Origin: Pseudolysobacter sp964466115
GTDB taxonomy: Bacteria > Pseudomonadota > Gammaproteobacteria > Xanthomonadales > Rhodanobacteraceae
NCBI GenBank assembly: GCA_964466115.1
Contig: CAYXMH010000012.1
Span: 16,196-80,195, forward strand
DNA: 64,000 nt
Direction of reading: 5' to 3'
Shown: piece after piece, positions 1-9,051 of the stretch
Numbering within the stretch: the first letter of the stretch is position 1
How the letters are laid out: each line of letters starts with the position of its first letter
Notes under the pieces: generated by a model
Databases searched by the model: none
The model's input: only the letters and a program-made list of their open reading frames with translations
Told to the model about the DNA's origin: nothing
Made by a program: the position numbers and the translations under genes

Positions 1-261
1 CCCCTGCACGCTTGCTGAGCTCATCGAATCCAACGCGGGGATCGTGGAGAATTGCTTTTCCAAAGGCGTGGCGACCGCCGCCGCCATCGTTTCCGGTGAT
101 GCACCAGGTAAGCTTGCGGAGACTTGCAGAGTAGGAAAATCCACATTTGGCAGATCGGCCACCGGCAACGATCGATAAGCCGCGGCCCCAAAGACCAGAA
201 TACCGACCATGACCAGTGTGGTCATGACTGGCCGGTGCACAAACACGCTCGAAATGCTCAC
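1..261 (-). CDS. RND efflux pump permease, N-terminal fragment (runs off the window)
   Basis: This is the first 87 residues of an inner-membrane RND transporter that would pump drugs or other solutes out with a periplasmic adaptor and an outer-membrane channel. The start is GTG at 261, and it overlaps the stop of the adaptor gene by four bases (GTGA), so the two are translationally coupled. The visible part has the family's N-terminal pattern: a short cytoplasmic stretch, FVHRPVMTTLVM leading into the first membrane helix, then YRSLPVADLPNVDFP and GASPETMAAAVATPLE, which are typical of the AcrB/MdtB group. The rest lies outside the window, so substrate class cannot be judged. Confidence 0.9.
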   Translation of the reverse strand, partial: MSISSVFVHRPVMTTLVMVGILVFGAAAYRSLPVADLPNVDFPTLQVSASLPGASPETMAAAVATPLEKQFSTIPALDSMSSASVQG

Positions 262-1376
262 CGCTTCGCTCCATTAACGGCGACGCGAACCCCTGGGCTT
301 AGGCGCGATTGGCCATCGGTCACCACCATCTCACCGGCAACAATGCCGCGATCGATCACCGCGTCTCCCGCCACGGTGCGCGCAACGGTTACATCGCGCT
401 GCTGCGCGCGGCTGTCAGGCCCCACCACAAACACGTAATTGCCGTTTGGCCCGGCCTTTACGGCGAGCTCCGGCACTACGACCGAATCCTGGTCTTGCCC
501 AAGAATCAGGCTCACATTGACGAATTGACCCGGCCATATCTGCTCATCTTCATTTGGCAACAAAGCGCGCAGTTTCACGGTGCCGGTGGAAACGTCAACC
601 GCATTGTCGATAAAAGATATTTTTCCATCTATTGCTTTGTTTTTATCCGCCCCCAAAACCCGGACCGCCAGCGGATTGCTGTCTTGCGCAGTGCGCACTC
701 TATCCACCGTTTTCCCCGGGATCGAAAAATTGATGTAGATCGGCGTGATTTGATTCAGCACCGTCAACGCTTGGGTATCGTTGGCTTTCACCAGATTGCC
801 TGGCTGCACCAAAACCCGCCCGATACGCCCGCTGATCGGGGCGCGAATCTGCGAATAATCCAGGAGCAGTTGCGCGCTGGCCAAATTGGCAGCATCAAGC
901 TTCAGCATGGCCTGCGCAACATCTCGCGCTGTGGCCATCTGTTGATATTGCTCTTTCGATACCAGCCCTCGCTTAACCAACTCCTGATAGCGTTTCTCTT
1001 CGCTGCGCGCTTGCGCCAATTGCACTTCGTCCTTGGCTTGGGCGGCGCGCACCTGCTCGATTTGCGCCTGGAACGATCGCGGGTCGATTCGGAACAGCAG
1101 TTGGCCTGCTTTGACGGCATCGCCGTCCTTTACCAGTGCATGCAAAAGTTGGCCGTCGACGCGCGATTTCACCGCTACGCTGTTTATCGGCTCGGCTGTT
1201 CCAACCGCTGTGATGAGTTCCGGCACGGCTTTCTTCACCGCGCTGCTAGCATTCACCGGCACTGCAACATCCGGCGGCGGGGTTCGCGATTGGGAACACG
1301 CCGCCAACAGCGCAACGCTTAATACCAACGCCTTTCGACCAACGGTGGGCAAGCGAGCATATGGCATTACAGACAT
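258..1376 (-). CDS. RND efflux periplasmic adaptor lipoprotein (MFP family)
   Basis: The 372-residue membrane fusion protein links the inner-membrane RND pump to an outer-membrane channel. The N-terminus has a lipoprotein signal ending in LLAAC, so the mature protein is probably anchored to a membrane through Cys27. A biotinyl-lipoyl-like half (VDGQLLHALVKDGDAVKAGQ), a helical hairpin rich in Q, R and A (about residues 105-165), the second lipoyl half (IRAPISGRIGRVLVQPGN) and a beta-barrel domain follow in the usual order. ATG at 1376 has GGGAG eight bases upstream. The gene is the first of an operon with the pump gene and is divergent from mfd. Confidence 0.9.
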   Translation of the reverse strand: MSVMPYARLPTVGRKALVLSVALLAACSQSRTPPPDVAVPVNASSAVKKAVPELITAVGTAEPINSVAVKSRVDGQLLHALVKDGDAVKAGQLLFRIDPRSFQAQIEQVRAAQAKDEVQLAQARSEEKRYQELVKRGLVSKEQYQQMATARDVAQAMLKLDAANLASAQLLLDYSQIRAPISGRIGRVLVQPGNLVKANDTQALTVLNQITPIYINFSIPGKTVDRVRTAQDSNPLAVRVLGADKNKAIDGKISFIDNAVDVSTGTVKLRALLPNEDEQIWPGQFVNVSLILGQDQDSVVVPELAVKAGPNGNYVFVVGPDSRAQQRDVTVARTVAGDAVIDRGIVAGEMVVTDGQSRLSPGVRVAVNGAKR

Positions 1377-1619
1377 CGATCAGACTCCCAGTTTCCGGAT
1401 ACGGCTATATATGACACAAGCCCACGCCCGTTGTTCGTCGCACTAAGGAAAAGTTTCGTAAAGACTCGTGAAGATTCCCCGGTATTAAGGCCCGGTGACG
1501 CTGGGGTCAAGCACCGCTTATCCAAACGCAGCGGTGACGTTGCTTGCGCCGACGCGATACACTGCTCGGGTCCACTTACTAAATTCGCACACGGGTGCGT
1601 TTGTCTGCCGTTGTTGTCC

Positions 1620-4600
1620 ATGAATCAACCGAGCTTGCTGCACTTAACTTTACCCACTCCGAGTCTGCGCCGCAGTTATTGGCTGCCGGCGCACGGAACG
1701 GCCTTGGCTTTAGCGCTGGTTGAGAGCAGTCGAAAACATCAAGGGATAATCCTCGCGGTCACGCGCGATACCCATTCGGCTCATTCATTGGAATCGGACC
1801 TGCGCGTATTTGCTTGCCCGGAGCTTCCGATACTGCATTTCCCGGATTGGGAGACGTTGCCATACGATCTGTTCCCCCCTCATCCAGAAATTGTTTCGCA
1901 ACGCATAGCCACTCTTTACCGCCTACCCACCCTGGCGCGTGGCGTGCTGGTCGTGCCGATTGCCACATTGATGCAAAGACTTGCCCCATTGCGTTTTATC
2001 GGCGGCAATAGTCTGGTATTAAAACTCGGCCAATCGTTTGATTTGGCCCTCGAACAACGCCGTTTGGAGGCCGCCGGTTATCACCACGTACCGCAAGTTT
2101 CTGAACCGGGCGATTTCGCGGTACGCGGCGCGTTAATTGATATCTACCCGATGGGCACCGCCACACCGTATCGAATCGAGTTATTCGATGAGAACATCGA
2201 ATCCATTCGCGATTTTGATCCGGAGACACAGCGATCGCTTAAAAAAACCGATTCCGTGGAATTGCTTCCGGCACGCGAATTCCCATTAAACGAAGAATCG
2301 ATCAAGGCGTTTCGCCACAAATTGCGCGAACGTTTCCCGATCGATCCACGCCATTGCGCGATTTATCAAGATCTGAAGCAAGGAGCAACTCCGGCCGGCA
2401 TCGAGTACTACTTGCCACTGTTTTTTGAACAAACCGCCACGCTATTCGATTATCTGGGCGAACGGGCTTTGGTCGTGATGACCGAAGGCGTGCTCGATGC
2501 AGCTGAGCAATTTTGGCAGCACACCCAGCAACGGTATGAACAACGCGCCCACGATATTGAACGCCCCATCCTGCCTGCGCAAGAGCTTTACCTAACCCCG
2601 CAGCAATTGCGGGAGCAGTTGAATGCATCTGTGCGCGTTGAGATGGTGCCTGAGCACACAAAAACAAATGCAGTCGCATTGGCGATGTTACCGGCACCGT
2701 CACTGCCGCTTAACAAAAAAGGGGAAGCGCCTGCTGCGGAATTGCGATCGTTTCTCAATGCCTACCAAGGACGCGTGTTGATCGCAACCGAATCGGCCGG
2801 CCGACGCGAAGCCCTGCTCGATCAGCTCAACAGCGCCGGATTAAAGCCGCAATCGCTGAGCTCGTGGCATGAATTCCTGGTGAGCGACACGCGTTTTGCC
2901 ATCACCGTGGCGCCGCTTGAAGATGGCCTGGCGCTAATCGATCCCGCTCTAACCGTCCTCACCGAACGCCAGCTCTTTGATGAACGCGTACAGCAAACGC
3001 GCCGCCGCAAACGCGCCGGCCGAGACCCCGAAAGCATCGTTCGTGATTTAGCTGATCTTGCGCTTGGTGCGCCGGTGGTCCATACCGACCACGGAGTCGG
3101 GCGTTATCAAGGGCTTTTGAAGCTGGATATCGGCGGCGATCCCGGAGAGTTTCTCGCGATCGAGTACGCGAAAGGTGACAAACTCTACGTGCCGGTGGCG
3201 CAATTGCAATTGGTGAGCCGATATACCGGGGCCGCGCCGGAGCTTGCCCCCTTGCATTCATTGGGCGGCGAACAATGGGCGAAAATAAAACGCAAGGCCG
3301 CTGAAAAAGTACGCGATGTTGCGGCCGAATTGCTGGCTCTGTACGCAAAACGCGAAGCGCGCCCCGGGCATGCGTTTAACTACGATCGCGCCTTATACGA
3401 ACAATTCGCCGCAAGTTTCCCCTTCGAGGAAACTCCCGATCAATTAAACGCAATCGAGGCCGTAATCAGCGACCTTACTGCGGCAAAACCAATGGATCGC
3501 GTCGTCTGCGGCGATGTCGGATTCGGTAAAACCGAAGTAGCCCTGCGTGCGGCCTTCGTCGTGGCAATCGCGGGAAAACAAGTGGCCTTGCTAGTGCCAA
3601 CCACCTTATTGGCGCAACAGCATTACCAGAATTTTCGCGATCGCTTCGCGGATTGGCCAATCCGGATTGAAGTATTGTCGCGATTCAAAAGCAAAAAAGA
3701 AATTCAAGCGGAAATCGAAAAACTCGCCAACGGCGGCATTGACGTCATCATCGGCACCCATCGATTGCTGCAAACCGACGTCAAATTCAAAGACCTTGGC
3801 TTGGTGATTGTCGACGAAGAGCACCGCTTCGGAGTGCGTCAAAAAGAACAGCTGAAAAAGCTGCGCGCCGAGGTGGATTTGCTGACGCTGACCGCGACGC
3901 CCATTCCACGCACGCTGAACATGTCAATGAGCGGACTGCGCGACCTAAGCATTATCGCCACGCCACCAGCGCATCGTATGGCGGTGAAGACATTTATCAG
4001 CCCCTACGATCCAGCGATGCTGCGCGAAGCGTTCCAACGTGAGCTTGCGCGCGGCGGTCAAGTATATTTTTTGCACAACGAAGTAGAAAGCATCGAAAGA
4101 ACCGCTCGCGAATTGGAACAACTGATTCCCGAAGCGCGCATCCGCATTGCCCATGGCCAGATGCCGGAGCGCGAACTGGAACAAGCCATGGGCGATTTTT
4201 ACCGCCAGCGCTACAACGTGTTGGTATGCACCACCATCATCGAATCGGGAATCGACATTCCCACCGCAAACACGATTGTCATCAATCGCGCCGATCGATT
4301 CGGTTTGGCACAGCTGCATCAATTACGCGGCCGTGTCGGGCGATCGCATCATCGTGCTTACGCGTATCTGATCGTGCCTGAGCGGCGCGCTATGACCAAA
4401 GACGCCGAAAAGCGGCTTGAGGCCATCGCCGCGTTGGAAGATCTCGGAGCTGGTTTTACGCTCGCCACACACGACTTAGAAATTCGCGGCGCCGGTGAGC
4501 TACTTGGTGAAGATCAAAGCGGGCAAATACAAGAAGTCGGTTTTTCGCTATACACCGATTTGCTCGAGCGCGCAGTAAAAGCGCTTAAAGACGGCAAGAC

Positions 4601-5069
4601 GCCGGATTTCGATCTGGCCTCCGAACACGATGCCGATGTCGAGCTGCATATTCCCGCATTAATTCCCGATGATTACCTGCCCGACGTCCACACCCGTTTA
4701 ACGTTGTATAAACGCATTGCCAGTGCCTGCGATGAACCGACATTGCGCGAGCTGCAGGTGGAGATGATTGATCGCTTCGGTCTATTGCCCGAGGCCGCCA
4801 AGAACCTGTTTGCGGTCGCTGCTCTTAAATTGACGGCAACTCGATTGGGCCTGCGCAAATTGGAACTTGGCGCAACGGGTGGGCGAGCTTTATTTAAACC
4901 CAAACCCGACATCGATCCGATGCAGGTTATCCGATTGATTCAATCTCAACCTAAAACTTACGCATTGGATGGCCAGGACAAGCTTCGATTAAAACTCCCC
5001 ATGCCCGGCACTGCCGAACGCATACGCGTTGCGACTGAGTTGCTGGCGGCACTGGGAGGGTCCACCTAA
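1620..5069 (+). CDS. mfd: Transcription-repair coupling factor Mfd
   Basis: Mfd removes stalled RNA polymerase from DNA lesions and recruits UvrA. The reading frame is open from 1431, but ATG at 1620 gives 1149 residues, almost exactly the length of E. coli Mfd (1148), and the extension looks non-coding. Seen in order: an N-terminal UvrB-like module (HFPDWETLPYDLFPPH), a CarD-type RNA-polymerase interaction domain (PVVHTDHGVGRYQGL), the helicase core with Walker A GDVGFGKTEV, DEEH box (VDEEHRFG), motif III LTATPIPRTL and motif VI QLRGRVGRS, and the C-terminal TRCF domain. It is monocistronic, convergent with the next gene. Confidence 0.97.
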   Translation: MNQPSLLHLTLPTPSLRRSYWLPAHGTALALALVESSRKHQGIILAVTRDTHSAHSLESDLRVFACPELPILHFPDWETLPYDLFPPHPEIVSQRIATLYRLPTLARGVLVVPIATLMQRLAPLRFIGGNSLVLKLGQSFDLALEQRRLEAAGYHHVPQVSEPGDFAVRGALIDIYPMGTATPYRIELFDENIESIRDFDPETQRSLKKTDSVELLPAREFPLNEESIKAFRHKLRERFPIDPRHCAIYQDLKQGATPAGIEYYLPLFFEQTATLFDYLGERALVVMTEGVLDAAEQFWQHTQQRYEQRAHDIERPILPAQELYLTPQQLREQLNASVRVEMVPEHTKTNAVALAMLPAPSLPLNKKGEAPAAELRSFLNAYQGRVLIATESAGRREALLDQLNSAGLKPQSLSSWHEFLVSDTRFAITVAPLEDGLALIDPALTVLTERQLFDERVQQTRRRKRAGRDPESIVRDLADLALGAPVVHTDHGVGRYQGLLKLDIGGDPGEFLAIEYAKGDKLYVPVAQLQLVSRYTGAAPELAPLHSLGGEQWAKIKRKAAEKVRDVAAELLALYAKREARPGHAFNYDRALYEQFAASFPFEETPDQLNAIEAVISDLTAAKPMDRVVCGDVGFGKTEVALRAAFVVAIAGKQVALLVPTTLLAQQHYQNFRDRFADWPIRIEVLSRFKSKKEIQAEIEKLANGGIDVIIGTHRLLQTDVKFKDLGLVIVDEEHRFGVRQKEQLKKLRAEVDLLTLTATPIPRTLNMSMSGLRDLSIIATPPAHRMAVKTFISPYDPAMLREAFQRELARGGQVYFLHNEVESIERTARELEQLIPEARIRIAHGQMPERELEQAMGDFYRQRYNVLVCTTIIESGIDIPTANTIVINRADRFGLAQLHQLRGRVGRSHHRAYAYLIVPERRAMTKDAEKRLEAIAALEDLGAGFTLATHDLEIRGAGELLGEDQSGQIQEVGFSLYTDLLERAVKALKDGKTPDFDLASEHDADVELHIPALIPDDYLPDVHTRLTLYKRIASACDEPTLRELQVEMIDRFGLLPEAAKNLFAVAALKLTATRLGLRKLELGATGGRALFKPKPDIDPMQVIRLIQSQPKTYALDGQDKLRLKLPMPGTAERIRVATELLAALGGST

Positions 5070-5087
5070 TTCAACATGTAGTGGTAC

Positions 5088-5750
5088 TTATTTGCTTTTC
5101 GACGCTCGCACCGCGTGAATCGCCTTCGACCGATTGCGGGTAATGACATACACCGCCGCAGGGGGGACATTCAACAGCGCAAAGCCAGCCCGCCTGGCGG
5201 ACAAACGCAATTCGCTTAACACCTCGCGCGATACCGGGCACGTCGGTCCGTAGGTAAATTGAATCAATCGGCCTTCCGGGCCTAGCACGCTAAATGCGGC
5301 TTCGAGAATTTCGCGTTGAGTCCGCCGCGACATCGATAGCAAACCAAGTCCGCTTAATACCGCGTCGGCCAGTCCGCCATCAGCGTAGCCACTCTTTTGC
5401 GCAATCGTTTGCAATTCGCGCGCATCGCCGCAAACCACTTGCACATTGGGAAAACTGCTGTGCAGATGCTGATACAACGCCTCGTTCAATTCCAACACCA
5501 ATAAATCTTGAGCGGCGATACCGTGTTTCAGCAGCGCGCGCGTAAATACCCCGGTGCCCCCACCAAGCTCAACCACGCGCCGAGCGCCTTTCGGTAATTC
5601 CTGAATCATCTGGCGCGCTAATTGCCGGCCCGAAGGCGAGAGCGCGGCAATCCCTAACGGGTTTTTCAACCATTGCCGAAAAAACGTCCACGCCACAGGT
5701 GTGCCTGAAGCAAAGCCGCCTTTAGAAACTTGCCGACGCGGGGAAGACAT
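5088..5750 (-). CDS. Class I SAM-dependent methyltransferase, phospholipid N-methyltransferase-like
   Basis: A 220-residue protein with a clear SAM-binding motif I (VVELGGGTGVFTRALL), an acidic residue at the end of strand 2 (LLVLELNEAL) and GDAREL. The start of the domain (WLKNPLGIAALSPSGRQLARQM) and the FTYGPTCPV segment resemble the PmtA/COG3963 group, which methylates phosphatidylethanolamine or related acceptors. RNA adenine dimethylases share the fold, so the substrate is not certain. ATG at 5750 is used; the frame also allows a TTG at 5768 and neither has a good ribosome site. It ends 18 bases from mfd, in convergent orientation. Confidence 0.75.
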   Translation of the reverse strand: MSSPRRQVSKGGFASGTPVAWTFFRQWLKNPLGIAALSPSGRQLARQMIQELPKGARRVVELGGGTGVFTRALLKHGIAAQDLLVLELNEALYQHLHSSFPNVQVVCGDARELQTIAQKSGYADGGLADAVLSGLGLLSMSRRTQREILEAAFSVLGPEGRLIQFTYGPTCPVSREVLSELRLSARRAGFALLNVPPAAVYVITRNRSKAIHAVRASKSK

Positions 5751-5891
5751 GCGGAAATCCACGAACAATATTGAGAGCTATCATAGTTCGGTATTCGCTT
5801 CGCGACCAGTGTTTGTATCGCAACTCGAGTGATTTGAACGGAATATTTACAAATTAGTTTGAATACTCAATAAGAATCACTTTTTTTATAA

Positions 5892-5920
5892 CAAAAAGCC
5901 CTGTCAAATTTGACAGGGCT
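5892..5920 (-). terminator. Rho-independent terminator of the small secreted protein gene
   Basis: A perfect 24-base palindrome (arms AGCCCTGTCAAA / TTTGACAGGGCT, 5897-5920) is followed on the minus strand by a T run. It lies about 40 bases after the stop of the leftward gene at 5958. Confidence 0.85.
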
Positions 5921-5957
5921 CGTCGTTTGCCAAAGATCTTATAACTTTGACTTAATA

Positions 5958-6317
5958 TTAACGATATCCATCACGATGGTAGTGACGATGGCGATCGTAA
6001 TGGCGATCGTGCTCGTAATAACGCACCCGACGCACCGGACGGTCATAAACCACATAAGTGGAAGGATACGAATCGTAGTAATCATAATAAGCGGGGCCAT
6101 AATAAGCCGGCGCATAACCGCCATAGACTCCTACACTGACATGGCTACCATGATAACCGCAATGGCGACAGTCGGAATAACCGACGCTGTAACCCGGACC
6201 AGAAATACTAACGCTGCCATACGAGTGACTCCGCGCCATAGCTGCCGGAGCTAACGCCAGCGCCGACAGGGCGAATAAGCCGATAAGCAACATGCGAAAA
6301 CGATGATTGGTTGTCAT
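5958..6317 (-). CDS. Small exported protein rich in Tyr, His, Arg and Gly
   Basis: A 119-residue protein of unknown function. ATG at 6317 is chosen because AGGAGG lies seven bases upstream and because it directly precedes a good signal peptide (basic start, LLIGLFALSALALAPAAMA). The mature part is low in complexity: Gly/Ser/Tyr repeats, a CRHCG motif around residue 50, a Tyr-rich middle (PAYYGPAYYDYYDSYP) and a tail alternating His, Arg, Asp and Tyr. The CxxC and the His-rich tail could bind metal, but that is inference. It has its own terminator. The next upstream gene is rlmKL, so it may also be read from that operon. Confidence 0.75.
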   Translation of the reverse strand: MTTNHRFRMLLIGLFALSALALAPAAMARSHSYGSVSISGPGYSVGYSDCRHCGYHGSHVSVGVYGGYAPAYYGPAYYDYYDSYPSTYVVYDRPVRRVRYYEHDRHYDRHRHYHRDGYR

Positions 6318-6385
6318 AACAAGCCCTCCTTTGAGCTTGGTGGGCATTGTGCCGTGGTGTGACTGAATCCAGACTGAAATGCCCA

Positions 6386-8530
6386 TTATCCTCCGCGCCG
6401 GCGAATTTCCCAGCAGCGATGAATGCGCGAATTGCGGGTGAAATCAAAGGGAATCGTCTTCTGGGTGATCTCTTCAACGGCAAGATCGGGTAATTCGCCA
6501 TGATCAAGCTTAAAGCGGCGGAAATTATTGGAAAATAAAATCAACCCGCCGGGAGCAAGACGCTTGGCGCAAAGGTTAAGCAATCGCACATGGTCGCGCT
6601 GCACATCGAAGTCATCGGCTCTCTTTGAATTGGAAAACGTCGGCGGATCGACGTAAATCAATTGATATTGAGCGCTGTCTTGTTCCAACCAGCTTAGGCA
6701 ATCGGCTTGAATCAGTTGATGGTCCGAATCGCGATAGCCGTTCAACGCCAAATTGCTGGCGGCCCAATCAAGATACGTGGCGGAAAGATCAACGCTGATG
6801 CTGGATCGGGCGCCGCCGGCCGCAGCATATACGGTAAAACTCCCGGTATAGCAGAATAAATTTAAAAAGTGGCAGCCTTTCGCCAGCGCCCGCACGCGAG
6901 CGCGCAGCGGACGATGGTCGAGAAACAACCCCGTATCAAGGTAATCGAACAAGTTCACCAAGAACTGCAGTCCTCCCTCGCGCACCTCGAGAAACTCCCC
7001 ACGCTGCGCCATACGTCCGTATTTCTCTCCGCCTTTTCCACGGCTGCGGGTTTTTACCGCAATGCGGTCGCGCGGAATATCAAACACCTCAGCGGCCACG
7101 CGCACGGCTTCGCGCAAACGTGTCGCCGCCACTGATTCCGGCAAACTGGCGGGAGCGAGGTATTCTTGAAGGTGTAAATATTGCTCATACACATCGATCG
7201 CCACCGCGTACTCGGGCAGGTCCGCATCGTATGCGCGGTAGCAACTCACCCCTTCACGAGCGATCGTCTTGCGCAGGTGCTTCAGATTTTTTTCCAACCG
7301 GTTACGCAACATTTGTGCGCCAGCGGAAAGCGGCTTCGGTTCGGGTTTAACGCGCGGTGCCGTTTCCTTGGCAAGATCAAAATTCAATAGCAGGCATTCC
7401 AAAGCGCCGTTGTAGAGTTTGTATTTTTTTTCAGCGCGCAAACCAATGGCCAGCCCAAGATCTGGAATCGAGGTGATCACACTGGCGCGCCACGTTGAAA
7501 ATTCGCGCTTCAGGCAATCACCCAGACCACGGTAAAGCTCCTCCCACGAGGCATCCGCGGTCATGCGTTCACCATACGGGGGATTTACAATCAACAACCC
7601 AGGTTCAGCGCACTCGTGCGGGCGGGTAAGATGCGATAGCGATTGCCGACCCAAGTGAATGAACCCCGCAACCCCTGCCGCCTGCGCGTTGCGTTTGGCT
7701 TGCCCAAGCACAGTGGCATCGTGATCAAATCCAAAAAACAGCGGCGGGAGATCCTTCAATCCGGCACCAGCCCGCTGCGTTGCGTCATTCTGCAGTTGTT
7801 CCCACAACGTCGCATCGTGCTGTTTCCAGCCTAAGAAACCGAAATACTCCCTCCTCAACCCTGGCGCGACATCCGCCGCCATTAGCGCAGCTTCAATCAC
7901 CAACGTGCCCGAACCACACATCGGGTCCACCAACGCACCGCCGGCTGCGAATATCTCAGGCCATCCCGCGCGCAACAGCATGGCGCAGGCAAGGTTTTCC
8001 TTAAGCGGCGCGATTCCGGTACCGCTGCGGTAACCGCGCCGATGCAATGGCTCCCCTGACAAATCAATACTGAGAAAAGCCCGCTCGCGACGCACCGCGA
8101 TGTTTAGCCGTATAGACGGCCGTTCCAAATCCACGCTGGGCCGTAAACCCAAGCGCTCGCGGAATTGATCGACAACCGCATCCTTTACGCGCAATGCCGT
8201 AAACTGGCTGTTGCGCAACCCATCGTTGGTGCCCACGGCGTCCACCGCAAACGTCTGCTCGGCGGAAAGATGTTGATCCCAATCAATTGAGCCCGCCGCT
8301 TGATATAAAGCCGCCTCGCTTTCCGCTTCAAATTCCAACAACCGCAACAAAACGCGGCTGGCCAAACGAGACCATAAACAGACTCGATAACCGATTTCAA
8401 GCGAACCGGCGAAATGCACGCCCGCGAGCGATTCATGCGGATTTAACGCACCCAGCGCCTTTAATTCGTCAACCAAAAGATATTCGATACCTTTAGGGCA
8501 AGTAGCAAAGTATATATAATCACTATTCAC
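6386..8530 (-). CDS. rlmL: Bifunctional 23S rRNA methyltransferase RlmKL (m2G2445 / m7G2069)
   Basis: A 714-residue fusion, close to the E. coli enzyme (702). It has an N-terminal ferredoxin-like/THUMP region, then the RlmL methyltransferase with VDPMCGSGTLVIEAALM and the N6/N2-guanine type motif NPPYGER, and then the RlmK methyltransferase with LNLFCYTGSFTVYAA and YVDPPTFSNSKR. Each half modifies one guanine of the large-subunit rRNA during ribosome assembly. The start is GTG at 8530, overlapping the stop of the hydrolase gene by four bases (GTGA), so it is the last gene of a coupled three-gene operon. Confidence 0.95.
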   Translation of the reverse strand: MNSDYIYFATCPKGIEYLLVDELKALGALNPHESLAGVHFAGSLEIGYRVCLWSRLASRVLLRLLEFEAESEAALYQAAGSIDWDQHLSAEQTFAVDAVGTNDGLRNSQFTALRVKDAVVDQFRERLGLRPSVDLERPSIRLNIAVRRERAFLSIDLSGEPLHRRGYRSGTGIAPLKENLACAMLLRAGWPEIFAAGGALVDPMCGSGTLVIEAALMAADVAPGLRREYFGFLGWKQHDATLWEQLQNDATQRAGAGLKDLPPLFFGFDHDATVLGQAKRNAQAAGVAGFIHLGRQSLSHLTRPHECAEPGLLIVNPPYGERMTADASWEELYRGLGDCLKREFSTWRASVITSIPDLGLAIGLRAEKKYKLYNGALECLLLNFDLAKETAPRVKPEPKPLSAGAQMLRNRLEKNLKHLRKTIAREGVSCYRAYDADLPEYAVAIDVYEQYLHLQEYLAPASLPESVAATRLREAVRVAAEVFDIPRDRIAVKTRSRGKGGEKYGRMAQRGEFLEVREGGLQFLVNLFDYLDTGLFLDHRPLRARVRALAKGCHFLNLFCYTGSFTVYAAAGGARSSISVDLSATYLDWAASNLALNGYRDSDHQLIQADCLSWLEQDSAQYQLIYVDPPTFSNSKRADDFDVQRDHVRLLNLCAKRLAPGGLILFSNNFRRFKLDHGELPDLAVEEITQKTIPFDFTRNSRIHRCWEIRRRGG

Positions 8531-9051
8531 GAAGATGCCAATAAAAACCGGGTAAGGAACAGTTCGAATTGTGTCGCAATGAAATCAACATGATTGCTTA
8601 ACCGATGAGTATCCGGTAACAAGACCAAATTGGCGTGACGCTTGCGCGCAAACGCGATCACGTTGCTAACCGGGATCAACTCATCATCCCAACCGTGCAC
8701 TACAGTAGTTGGTATTGGCGCCGCATCAAAGGATTGTGCAAACCCAGGGATCGTCAACGGTAGCGCCATGAGAAACAATCCCGCACAAGGTAATTCCAGC
8801 GACACTAATCCGGAAATAAACGCACCCATGCTGGAGCCGGCCAATATCAAGCGCTCTTTGCCACCCGCTTGTTCTTTCAATCGCAGTAAACGATTAGGGA
8901 TATATGCAACATCTTGCGTGGCATCAAGATCGCGATAATCCGGCAACGTAGTACGGAATCCCAAGCGCTGCGCAACCGCCGCCATTGCGCTGACTTTGCT
9001 GGCCAATGGGCTGCTGTTCATGCCATGCGATAACACCACATGGCCATTCAT
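8527..9051 (-). CDS. Alpha/beta hydrolase of the YqiA/RBBP9-like type
   Basis: A 174-residue cytosolic protein with the compact alpha/beta-hydrolase pattern: LSHGMNSSP near the N-terminus (oxyanion region), the nucleophile elbow GSSMGAF, HGWDDELIPV carrying the probable catalytic Asp, and DTHRLSN carrying the probable His. Substrate unknown. ATG at 9051 overlaps the TGA of trhO by four bases (ATGA), which decides the start over an upstream in-frame one at 9087. It sits between trhO and rlmKL, both RNA-modification genes, but nothing in the sequence ties it to RNA. Confidence 0.85.
   Translation of the reverse strand: MNGHVVLSHGMNSSPLASKVSAMAAVAQRLGFRTTLPDYRDLDATQDVAYIPNRLLRLKEQAGGKERLILAGSSMGAFISGLVSLELPCAGLFLMALPLTIPGFAQSFDAAPIPTTVVHGWDDELIPVSNVIAFARKRHANLVLLPDTHRLSNHVDFIATQFELFLTRFLLASS

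Noticed and set aside
309..1322. Long rightward frame opposite the RND adaptor gene
   Set aside because: It is antisense to a clear RND adaptor; its translation has no family features. Similar long antisense frames opposite ccoI, the RHS genes and secD were dropped for the same reason.
5897..5920. Operator palindrome between two genes
   Set aside because: The palindrome is followed by a T run on the minus strand and lies just after a leftward stop codon, so terminator is the simpler reading.
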